From positions 1 to 14,888 of the forward strand of contig QMSU01000007.1 in NCBI GenBank assembly GCA_003650975.1: DNA of 14,888 bases. The letters are read 5' to 3'. The notes under the pieces were generated by a model. That model worked only from the letters and a program-made list of their open reading frames with translations. It was not told the origin of the DNA and did not search any database. Source of the stretch: Thermoplasmata archaeon. GTDB taxonomy: Archaea > Thermoplasmatota > E2 > UBA202 > JdFR-43. The position numbers were made by a program, and so were the translations under genes. Below, in pieces: positions 1-5,982 of the stretch (positions are counted from its first letter, which is position 1; each line of letters begins with the position of its first letter).

Positions 1-1
1 C

Positions 2-415
2 GAGGAACGAGAAATAAGTGCTAAAAAACTGGACTCCCTGGAACGTGATATTGCGCGGGGAGATCTGGATGTTCTCGGTATAAAACATGACTTCGGTTTT
101 TCAAATTATGTAATAAGCTATGGGAGAGGAGAGGTGTTCATCCCGCTGTACAAGGAGAGAAGCTTTTTGCGACTCATGCTGAGGCCGATATTTTTCAACT
201 ACTTCGACGGGGGTTTCACCATCGTAAAATTCGGTGCAAACTACGTATGGAAAGGCAGTACCATTGGCGATTACGGCATCATGTTTAGAGATCAGTGCGG
301 CATGCTGCTCGGTTTCATTGGCCTGCACATACAGATTTCATGGAAGCTCCACCCGGAGACCCATATCTTTGTCGGGGGAACCCTTCTTGCCGCTGGATAC
401 GACAGATTCCTGTAA
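2..415 (+). CDS. C-terminal part of an unrecognised protein (5' end outside window)
   Basis: The second forward frame is open from the window edge to a TAA at 413-415, giving 137 codons of a protein whose start lies upstream. The visible part begins with a charged, probably helical stretch (EEREISAKKLDSLERD), followed by an aromatic, beta-rich region containing FGFSNYVISYGRGE, FFNYFDGG and GANYVWKG, and ends HPETHIFVGGTLLAAGYDRFL minus its first residue. No catalytic motif, cysteine cluster or clear membrane helix is visible, and I do not recognise the family. It converges on trmI with 25 nt between the two stop codons. GTG at 134 is an in-frame possible internal start, but the frame is open well before it, so a longer gene is more likely. 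Opposite-strand and other-frame ORFs here are interrupted, which favours this reading. Confidence 0.6.
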   Translation, partial: EEREISAKKLDSLERDIARGDLDVLGIKHDFGFSNYVISYGRGEVFIPLYKERSFLRLMLRPIFFNYFDGGFTIVKFGANYVWKGSTIGDYGIMFRDQCGMLLGFIGLHIQISWKLHPETHIFVGGTLLAAGYDRFL

Positions 416-440
416 AGCATCCTAGAAACGATCGTTACCC

Positions 441-1169
441 CTACACCACCTTTCGTGCGAATGTCATAAATCCGGTGTGTGTGATGCCGCTTGGCTCGGG
501 GTGTGTGTATCCATGGTTGCTCTTCCATTTTCTCTGTATTGTTTCAATGGTGGCGTGAACATGCATGTGATTATTTCTCATCTCCTCCAGTGCCGCAATC
601 TGGGCCTCTATGTGCGGTGAATACACGATGAGCCATCCACCCGGTTTGAGACGTGCATTCGCCCTTTCCACAAGGGTGTGCGAGTGTTTCAGATCAAAAA
701 AGATCAGGTCAAAGTTTTTTTCCCTGAAGGTGGCCACATCCTGATTTTTAATGGTCACAATTCCTTCAAGACCACACCGCTCGATATTCTTCTTTGCCGT
801 GGTGAAAAAATCCTTTCTTTTTTCATAGGTGATGACCCTTCCCTTTGGTCCCACCGCATTACCGAGCTGGATGGCAAGAAATCCAGAGCCTGAACCGGCA
901 TCCAGACATTTCCATCCTGAAGAAAGACCGGTGATGGCCATGATCTGTCCCGCATCCTTTGCGGTGACGATCTGGGCCCCCCTCCTGCAGATGGAAAGGG
1001 TGTCGGAAATTGTGGGTTCCACAACCACAAACGTTTCTTTTTTTGTCCTGATGACATCACCCACCTCCACGGTGCTGGTGTCGATGATGCCGAAGTCGCC
1101 ATAGTGGGTTTTTCCCCTTTCCACCACCACTCTTCTGGTGCTACTCAGCAGTACAATGTATTTTTGCAT
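441..1169 (-). CDS. trmI: tRNA (adenine-N1)-methyltransferase, TrmI/Trm61 family
   Basis: A SAM-dependent methyltransferase that in archaea forms m1A at positions 57 and 58 of the tRNA T-loop, usually as a homotetramer (family knowledge). The protein is 242 aa from the ATG at 1169. It has the small N-terminal beta domain of the family (about 1-60), the linking motif RRGAQIVTAKDAGQI (63-76) that corresponds to the archaeal RR-Q--PKD signature, and a Rossmann fold with motif I LDAGSGSGFLA at 89-99, an acidic Y-E at 115-116, and FDLIFFDLKHSH at 153-164 followed by LKPGGWLIVYSP. An in-frame ATG at 1211 would add 14 residues, but the start at 1169 has GAGG just upstream and begins at the usual family position. 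It overlaps the end of the radical SAM gene by 29 nt, so it is the last gene of the pcm operon. Confidence 0.85.
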   Translation of the reverse strand: MQKYIVLLSSTRRVVVERGKTHYGDFGIIDTSTVEVGDVIRTKKETFVVVEPTISDTLSICRRGAQIVTAKDAGQIMAITGLSSGWKCLDAGSGSGFLAIQLGNAVGPKGRVITYEKRKDFFTTAKKNIERCGLEGIVTIKNQDVATFREKNFDLIFFDLKHSHTLVERANARLKPGGWLIVYSPHIEAQIAALEEMRNNHMHVHATIETIQRKWKSNHGYTHPEPSGITHTGFMTFARKVV

Positions 1170-2037
1170 AGTTTTGCGCCTCTTCAAATGCCCTTTTGGC
1201 CTGCTCATCATTCAGGATGCACGGATGGTTATATATTTTTGTCACCCTCTCATTATAGAAGGGGCGGTTGCATCCGGGACAGCCTGACGTGAGAAATGCC
1301 TCTCGCCGAAGTGAGGAAACCTCCATCTCCACCAGCCTGCCCTCCTCAAAGGAAAAGGTGGCACCATCGGTCTCGATGGCATGTCTGGCAATCTGGAGTG
1401 CCCTGTATCGTGGACGCGCAACCGCCGTTTCATTTCCTCTGAAATAGGCAAACAGTGCCACCCTGATACCCCGTGCCGCCATTTCCCTCATCACGGCAAC
1501 GATATCCTCATCATCCTCCCCAAGCCCCACCATGAGATGGCAGGTTGCATCACCGAAGATGCGTTTTGCCCGATACAGCGACTTCTTGTACTCATGCCAG
1601 GACGGAACATCTCTCTTCCACTTGGAGAAAATGGCTTCGGTGGCGCAGTCGAGACCCATTCCCACTCTTTCAACCCCCGCCTCCCTGAGCATGACCATTT
1701 CGTCCGAGGTAAGTGCATGTATTGAGAGAGAAACAGGAAGCGATGTATCCAGAGCTCTGACTGCCTGCGCCGCCGCCTCTGCGGAGTGCTCATGATACGG
1801 ACACTGGATGCATATCCTCTGCGCACCGCTGTTTTGAACTTTTTTGTTGACCTCGCTGAAGTCGAACTCCGGCCACCTCACCCTTGAAAGGTAACCGTTT
1901 TTCTGGTTGCAGTACCTGCATCCGCCATGACATGGTTCTGGAAGCATGAAATAGAGTGTGGTGGGCTCTGCATTTACCCTGCAGTGCTTCAATCCGAGGA
2001 GTGCTGCCGTGGCAAGAGACACCCTAATGCTCGTCAT
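1141..2037 (-). CDS. Radical SAM protein, biotin-synthase-related
   Basis: The 298-aa product carries a CxxxCxxC iron-sulfur motif (C36, C40, C43; PCHGGCRYC) that should hold a 4Fe-4S cluster and bind S-adenosylmethionine. The barrel that follows contains ICIQCPYHEHS (75-85), VGMGLDCATEAIFSKW (125-140) and HLMVGLGEDDEDI (167-179), the radical SAM pattern seen in biotin and lipoyl synthases. Near the C-terminus is TSGCPGCNRPFYNER (250-264) with C253 and C256, then C273; these may bind an auxiliary cluster. The layout resembles archaeal biotin-synthase-related proteins, a group that includes the two-component lipoyl synthase LipS1/LipS2 of Thermococcales, but I cannot tell whether this is one of them or another sulfur-inserting enzyme. 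The ATG has a strong Shine-Dalgarno run at 2041-2050 inside the end of pcm, with which it overlaps by 14 nt. Confidence 0.8.
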   Translation of the reverse strand: MTSIRVSLATAALLGLKHCRVNAEPTTLYFMLPEPCHGGCRYCNQKNGYLSRVRWPEFDFSEVNKKVQNSGAQRICIQCPYHEHSAEAAAQAVRALDTSLPVSLSIHALTSDEMVMLREAGVERVGMGLDCATEAIFSKWKRDVPSWHEYKKSLYRAKRIFGDATCHLMVGLGEDDEDIVAVMREMAARGIRVALFAYFRGNETAVARPRYRALQIARHAIETDGATFSFEEGRLVEMEVSSLRREAFLTSGCPGCNRPFYNERVTKIYNHPCILNDEQAKRAFEEAQNYAKIHCTAE

Positions 2038-2670
2038 ATGCCTCCCTCCCTACCATGGGGACAAATGAGCATCCTCCGAGATTTGTTTTCCTTATCTCTC
2101 CATTTTTCTGAATCATCACCAGTTCACCATATGCCCTGCCCACCGGCATGAGCAATCTGCCACCCTCATCGAGTTGTGCAATCAGTGCATCCGGCACCGA
2201 CGGGGCAGCACAGGTGGCGTAAATGTGAGTGAAAGGAGCATGCTCGGGCAATCCCAGCGAGCCGTCGCCAATGAACACCTTCACGTTTTTTATATGGAGT
2301 GTTTTGAGGTTTTTTCTGGCCTCCTCTGCAAGGTGCGGTATTCGTTCCACCGTGTAGACGGTTCCATTGCGTGCAATGGTTGCGGCAAGCGCCGCATGGT
2401 AACCGGTTCCAGTTCCTATTTCCAGCACCTTGCTGTCGCTTTCAGTTCAAGCGCTTCAAGCATGATTGCCACCATATGGGGCGCCGATATGGTCTGACCG
2501 TGACCTATTTCGAGAGGTGTATCAGCATATGCAAATTTTCTTTGGTGCGGTGGAACAAAAAGCTCCCTGGGGATATGCCTCATTGCTGCTATGACTGCAT
2601 CACTTTTCAGGTATCCGTGCTGTATGAGCCGAGAGATGAGCTGTTCTTTCTCCACAGTAATGAAGCGCAC
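2024..2670 (-). pseudogene. pcm: Protein-L-isoaspartate O-methyltransferase, broken by a one-base frameshift
   Basis: Pcm methylates isoaspartyl residues so that aged proteins can be repaired. Two adjacent minus frames together make a normal Pcm of about 215 aa. The first (2670 to 2416) gives [49 protein letters not shown] and LEALELK, then runs into TARCWK and a stop. The second picks up with [17 protein letters not shown] (SAM motif I), YTVERIP, VFIGDGSLGLPEHAPFTHIYATCAAP and GGRLLMPVG, ending at 2024. Adding one C beside position 2439 on the plus strand restores [15 protein letters not shown]. All family motifs are present on either side, so this is a recent frameshift or a sequence error. 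The annotated start is GTG at 2670; a TATA-like stretch at 2671-2684 is too close for that start and fits better with GTG at 2655, six codons in. Confidence 0.85.
2041..2050 (-). promoter_or_regulatory. Strong Shine-Dalgarno site for the radical SAM gene
   Basis: On the minus strand this reads GGGAGGGAGG, ending 3 nt before the ATG at 2037; one GGAGG core sits 7 nt from the start. It lies inside the last codons of pcm and fixes the start of the overlapping radical SAM gene. It also means that gene can be translated even if pcm translation stops early at the frameshift. Confidence 0.75.
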
Positions 2671-2684
2671 ATTTATTTATTAAT
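2671..2684 (-). promoter_or_regulatory. TATA-like box upstream of the pcm operon
   Basis: The minus strand reads TTAATAAATAAAT just ahead of the coding region, the only AT-rich block in this part of the spacer. Its centre lies about 25 nt before GTG 2655, the usual spacing for a leaderless archaeal transcript, which supports a pcm start at 2655 rather than 2670. Confidence 0.5.
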
Positions 2685-2798
2685 GTTGCATCTGCTCACC
2701 GTTTCTGCAACATCTTTCACATTCCCCGTGCCGGTGGCAGGAGTATCACTACTGGAACCTTACTTCTGATTTGCCTGTGGATTATCATAGTATATAAA

Positions 2799-2816
2799 TG
2801 TTGTTCTGCCACAACA
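2799..2816. repeat. Inverted repeat TGTTGT-N6-ACAACA
   Basis: Six-base perfect arms (2799-2804 and 2811-2816) flank a six-base spacer. It starts at the end of an upstream TATA-like box (TATATAAA, 2791-2798) in the divergent pcm / PAS-gene spacer. It could be a regulator site; no regulator is identified. Confidence 0.4.
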
Positions 2817-2831
2817 ATTTTGTTCAAAATT
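2816..2831. repeat. 16-base near-perfect palindrome AATTTTG-TT-CAAAATT
   Basis: Seven-base arms (2816-2822, 2825-2831) are separated by TT. It ends three bases before the TATA-like box at 2835-2843, covering the place where the TFB recognition element would be. That position is typical of archaeal operators. Its role is inferred from place and symmetry only. Confidence 0.5.
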
Positions 2832-2833
2832 AG

Positions 2834-2860
2834 CAATATATATGTCGTTTTGATATATTG
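2834..2860 (+). promoter_or_regulatory. TATA box and spanning inverted repeat before the PAS/DHp gene
   Basis: An AATATATAT stretch (2835-2843) is centred about 29 nt before the ATG at 2868, which suggests a nearly leaderless mRNA. The same stretch is the left arm of a longer inverted repeat: CAATATAT at 2834-2841 and ATATATTG at 2853-2860, with an 11-nt spacer. A second TATA-like sequence, TATATAAA at 2791-2798, could give a longer transcript. Confidence 0.5.
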
Positions 2861-2867
2861 TCTGAAC

Positions 2868-3383
2868 ATGAGTGAAATGCTGGCCTTTGAAAAAATAGAC
2901 GAACTGCATCAAAATTTGTCCTCTAGGGGTGAAAATGAGGGCATATTTATTCTTGATAGGTATGGTACAATATTGTTTGCCAACAGCAAGGCGGAAGAAA
3001 TATATGAGATAGTGGATGATGTGAAAAAACTGCTCACCAATAGAAGAATAAGCATCAAACGCGGCACCAAGGAAATTGTCATCTACCCAATTTTTGAAAA
3101 CGGGGAACTGAAATTCTTTTTTGGAGTGCTGCGGAATATGGAGGAGATAATAAAAATCAAAAAATTCCTGGACATCACATACGAACGGGTGAAGAATTTC
3201 AGAGAGGACATTGCCCACTATTTCTTCAATCCGATTCTCATTGCAAAGGGATACCTTGACCTGCTCGCCGATAAGGATCTGGACATGGAAGACAAAGAAA
3301 AAATAGAAAAAGCCCACACCGCCATAGAGCGTATAGAGGCTGTGGTAAAAAATATAGTTATCAATGGAAAGATAGGCGAGTAG
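2868..3383 (+). CDS. PAS-like plus histidine-kinase dimerisation (DHp) protein without ATPase domain
   Basis: A 171-aa soluble protein. Residues about 22-95 look like a small PAS sensor fold (GIFILDRYGTILFANSKAEEIY, then strands up to FFFGVLRN). Residues about 97-165 look like the helical hairpin of a histidine kinase: DIAHYFFNPILIAKGYLDLL places H117 and N121-P122 where the phospho-accepting histidine and the N/T-P of the H-box sit, and the second helix ends ERIEAVVKNIV. The catalytic ATPase domain is absent; the stop at 3381-3383 is followed by a spacer and a tRNA gene. It could act as a phosphotransfer or dimerisation partner, or in a kinase-independent way. An in-frame TTG at 2820 would add 16 residues that overlap the promoter, so ATG 2868 is preferred. 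The gene is clearly more AT-rich than its neighbours. Confidence 0.7.
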   Translation: MSEMLAFEKIDELHQNLSSRGENEGIFILDRYGTILFANSKAEEIYEIVDDVKKLLTNRRISIKRGTKEIVIYPIFENGELKFFFGVLRNMEEIIKIKKFLDITYERVKNFREDIAHYFFNPILIAKGYLDLLADKDLDMEDKEKIEKAHTAIERIEAVVKNIVINGKIGE

Positions 3384-3431
3384 ATATCTCATCTGCCCCA
3401 TTTTCCCCAATGTTTCCTTTTAAGCCAAGAG

Positions 3432-3541
3432 TGGACCGGGCGGGATTTTCGAGCACACTTGCACTGTGACCGCAAGTGGTGCATTTGAACCCGCGACCTC
3501 TTGCTTGCGAAGCAAGCGATCTTCCCCTGATCTACCGGCCC
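3432..3541 (-). tRNA. tRNA-Ala (anticodon CGC) with a T-loop intron
   Basis: Read on the minus strand, the gene folds into a full cloverleaf once 38 nt are removed. Acceptor GGGCCGG (3541-3535) pairs with CCGGTCC (3439-3433) and includes G3:U70, the alanine identity pair; A73 is at 3432 and CCA is not encoded. The D-arm is GATC / AGGGGAA / GATC. The anticodon arm is CTTGC / TTCGCAA / GCAAG with CGC at 3509-3507. The variable loop is AGGTC. The T-stem GCGGG (3494-3490) pairs perfectly with CCCGC (3444-3440), but 45 nt lie between them instead of 7. Removing 38 nt leaves the consensus T-loop TTCAAAT and a 72-nt tRNA. A TATA-like box sits about 28 nt upstream. Confidence 0.88.
3446..3483 (-). 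other. 38-nt tRNA intron, probably after position 59
   Basis: The extra 38 nt lie in the T-loop. Because AAAT occurs at both junctions, any cut after position 56 to 60 gives the same mature tRNA; the coordinates assume 59/60. The intron folds by itself: GCAC-C-ACTTGC (3482-3472) pairs with GCAAGTGTGC (3462-3453), ten base pairs with one bulged C and a nine-base loop. Around it, TTC (3489-3487) can pair with GAA (3450-3448), leaving AAT on each side between helices. That is a slightly irregular bulge-helix-bulge, with an A.C mismatch and one extra unpaired T, the kind of structure cut by archaeal tRNA splicing endonuclease. Cutting after the second base of each bulge would join TTCAAA to T. 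Confidence 0.75.
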
Positions 3542-3563
3542 CTACGCAGTGATATTTGCGGAG

Positions 3564-3573
3564 AGTATAAATG
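3564..3573 (-). promoter_or_regulatory. TATA-like box of the tRNA-Ala gene
   Basis: The minus strand reads CATTTATACT, centred about 28 nt before the tRNA 5' end at 3541. It lies just past the rad50 stop codon (3580-3582), so the tRNA probably has its own promoter although it follows rad50 on the same strand. Confidence 0.6.
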
Positions 3574-3579
3574 TATTTT

Positions 3580-5982
3580 CTATTCAATTCTCGCATGGGA
3601 TATGCCATTCTCATCTTCATAGACGGTTATGAGATATTCCATGGAATCCTTGATTTCCTCTATGTGGGTGATGAGCAATATCTGTCTGAACTGGTTTTTG
3701 AGTTCTGCGAGAGCATTCAGTACATTTTTCTTTCTTTCCCTGTCCTGTGAACCGAAAATTTCGTCGAGTGCAATGAATTGCAGGAGTGCATCTGCTTTTT
3801 GCGCAATAAGCTGAGAGATGGCAAGCCTGAGCGATAGATTTGCCAGGTCCTTTTCCCCTCCAGAAAATCTTTCCAGTTCAAACCGCTCTCCTCCGTCATA
3901 TATGAAAATATCATAATTCTCCCCTATCTCTATCTCCCTGTATTTTCCATTGGTGAAGGTGCTGAAGAAATGAGATGCGTGATACGAGAGCATGGGCCCT
4001 ATCTTTGAAATCAGATAATTTTTGAAACTGTTGAGTAATCCCGTTTCTCTGTCCCCCGCCAGTGCCTCAAGATTTGCGATGTTCTTTCTCAATGTTCTGA
4101 TTTCATTTCGCTGCCGGTGCTGCTCCTCTATTTCCCTCTCCAGCGCGCCCATCTCCTTTTCCAGATGCTCCATCTTCCCCTCTATCCTGATAATCTCCTC
4201 CTTTTTGCCATGGAATATGTCCCTGGTCTCCGCATATGTTTTCTCAAGCTCCTCATATCTGTTCACATCGAAATCCAGTCTGTCAATCTTTTCGATACAT
4301 TCATGCAGCTGCCCGGAAATGGTACCCAGCTCCTTTTCAATTTCCCGCACTTCCCGCCGGAGTGCCGGTATCTTTTTAACCTCATTTTCCAGAATGAGTG
4401 CACGGTTCTTGACAGGAAGCAGATCTTTCACTCGTGCATCCACCCGCCGCAGTTCCTCCTCATCAAACTCGAGTTCACCAATGGCAGCCAGTCTTTTTTT
4501 GACCGTTTCAAGTGACGATTCTTTCTCTCTTTTTCTCTCCAGAAACTGTTTTGCACGCTCCCTTGTGAGACGATATGAAAGAATCCGGGCCTCCGCCTCC
4601 TTCTTCTCCTCCAGAAGGTCCCCCCTCCGATTCTTCAACATTGCCACGTCTTTTTCGATGCGCTCGATTTCCCTTTCTTTCTCCCGCATCTCTTTTTCGA
4701 GCTGACACATGCTGTTTTCGAAGTCTGCAATGATTTCCTCATATTTTTCCCCAAGGGGCCGCCCGCAAGTGGGGCAATCGCTCTCCGCCCCGAGTTCCCG
4801 TATCCGGGCTGCCTTCTGTTCCAGCTCCTCTTTTTTTTCAGCGATAAATCTTCTTTCTGCTTCCAGTGCATCGGCGGCCTTTTCCCTCTGTTTTATGAGA
4901 GACTCTGTTTCTTCTATCTGCGCCACAATGCACTGCAGCATTTTTGTGTCCTCTTCCTCTCCCTCCCGCTGTTTTTCAAGGGCACTGATATCCTGTACCA
5001 TTGAGGCTATTTCTTTAGTGAGCGATTCCATCTGCTCCTGAAGATTTCTTTTTTCGTAATAGCGTTCTTTTGCCCTCTCCATCTCTTCTTTTCTGCGGCT
5101 CAATGTTTCATACTCCTCCACACGGGGTTGGAGTTCCTCGAGTTCCTGCACATTCTTTTCGAGTTCTTCGATTTCATGCACCTTGCTTTCCATCAGTGTT
5201 TTTGTATGGTGCTGTCTTTCCGTAAGCAACTTTCTTTTTTCATCAAGTGCCTTGAAGGTCTTTGCCCTCTCCTTCTCGATGCTGAGTTCTTCTTCAAGTG
5301 TGCGGAGCGCCCGCCTCGCTGATTCAAGTTCGTCCATGAGTTGCTCTCTGGTATGGGAATACTGTTCCATGGCCTCCCTGCCCTCCCTTTTTTTATTTTC
5401 GAGTTCGTCGATGTCTTTGAGGTTTTTTTCCATGTGTTCCAGAATTTTTTCCTTATGCCTCCTGTCTTCCCTGACCCTTCTGATTGCCTCGTCCAGCACA
5501 TCCACCCCCAGCATTCTGAGCATGCTTTTCTTCCGCTCGGCGGGAGATTTATCGGAAAGGGTATTCAGTTCCTGCTGTCGTGCCACAATTGACGTGTAGA
5601 ACGAGTCGTAATCCATCCTCAGTTTCTTTTCCAGAAATGCTGTTGCACCCTGTGCCGAGGATGCCGCTATGACACCGTTCACCTTCACCCTTGCGTCTGA
5701 TGACCTGGCTGTGAGTATTCTGAACACCTCGTAGTGCGTTCCCTCCAGCTCAAAGGCAAGTTTCACCCAGCACTCATCCGACCGCTTCGCACCCATTCTC
5801 TTTACCTGGTCTCGTGAGGTGCGCGCCGCCCTGTTGCCATATATGGCCCATCCGATGGCCTCGATGACGGTTGATTTTCCGGAGCCGTTGCTGCCCACAA
5901 GACCTATAATCCCTTCCGGAAACTCCAGTTCCAGATCCTTGAATTTTCTGAAATTGTGAAGGGTGAGTTTGAGCAGTTTCAT
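3580..5982 (-). CDS. rad50: DNA double-strand break repair ATPase Rad50
   Basis: An SMC-like ATPase that works with Mre11 in processing DNA ends; 800 aa. Walker A is GSNGSGKST at 30-38. A long, charged coiled coil (about 160-690, rich in E/K/R) is folded at the zinc hook CPTC (C403-C406, in SDCPTCGRPLGEKY), which sits at the exact middle. The C-terminal head has the ABC signature FSGGEKD at 706-712, Walker B FIALDE at 736-741 and a switch histidine in LLITH (H771 region). At 800 aa it is at the short end for archaeal Rad50 (often about 850-900), implying shorter coiled-coil arms; both heads and the hook are intact. ATG 5982 overlaps the mre11 stop as ATGA, so the two are translationally coupled. 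Confidence 0.96.
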   Translation of the reverse strand: MKLLKLTLHNFRKFKDLELEFPEGIIGLVGSNGSGKSTVIEAIGWAIYGNRAARTSRDQVKRMGAKRSDECWVKLAFELEGTHYEVFRILTARSSDARVKVNGVIAASSAQGATAFLEKKLRMDYDSFYTSIVARQQELNTLSDKSPAERKKSMLRMLGVDVLDEAIRRVREDRRHKEKILEHMEKNLKDIDELENKKREGREAMEQYSHTREQLMDELESARRALRTLEEELSIEKERAKTFKALDEKRKLLTERQHHTKTLMESKVHEIEELEKNVQELEELQPRVEEYETLSRRKEEMERAKERYYEKRNLQEQMESLTKEIASMVQDISALEKQREGEEEDTKMLQCIVAQIEETESLIKQREKAADALEAERRFIAEKKEELEQKAARIRELGAESDCPTCGRPLGEKYEEIIADFENSMCQLEKEMREKEREIERIEKDVAMLKNRRGDLLEEKKEAEARILSYRLTRERAKQFLERKREKESSLETVKKRLAAIGELEFDEEELRRVDARVKDLLPVKNRALILENEVKKIPALRREVREIEKELGTISGQLHECIEKIDRLDFDVNRYEELEKTYAETRDIFHGKKEEIIRIEGKMEHLEKEMGALEREIEEQHRQRNEIRTLRKNIANLEALAGDRETGLLNSFKNYLISKIGPMLSYHASHFFSTFTNGKYREIEIGENYDIFIYDGGERFELERFSGGEKDLANLSLRLAISQLIAQKADALLQFIALDEIFGSQDRERKKNVLNALAELKNQFRQILLITHIEEIKDSMEYLITVYEDENGISHARIE

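Noticed and set aside
101..328. A 75-aa minus-strand frame at the left edge
   Set aside because: It lies opposite a frame that is open across the whole edge region and has no recognisable family or upstream signal.
1170..1211. Longer TrmI starting at ATG 1211
   Set aside because: The extra 14 residues (MMSRPKGHLKRRKT) are read inside the radical SAM gene and lie before the normal family start; the ATG at 1169 has a GAGG upstream.
2820..2867. TTG start giving a longer PAS/DHp protein
   Set aside because: The added residues cover the palindromes and the nearer TATA box; ATG 2868 fits a leaderless start better. The upstream TATA at 2791-2798 keeps it as a weak possibility.
2760..3410. A 216-aa reading frame on the minus strand opposite the PAS/DHp gene
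   Set aside because: Its composition is a Tyr/Phe/Ile-rich mirror of AT-rich coding DNA, it has no recognisable motif, and it runs across the palindromic promoter. The plus-strand frame has clear PAS and DHp motifs.
3432..3541. tRNA-Ala as a degraded pseudogene with a random insertion
   Set aside because: All stems pair, G3:U70 is present, the T-loop is restored exactly, the insert folds at the junctions, and there is a TATA box. An intron explains this better, though expression is unproven.
4022..4705. A 227-aa serine-rich plus-strand frame inside rad50
   Set aside because: It is the antisense image of the Glu/Lys/Arg-rich coiled coil; Ser/Phe/Arg runs are the expected artefact. No separate start signal or promoter is visible.
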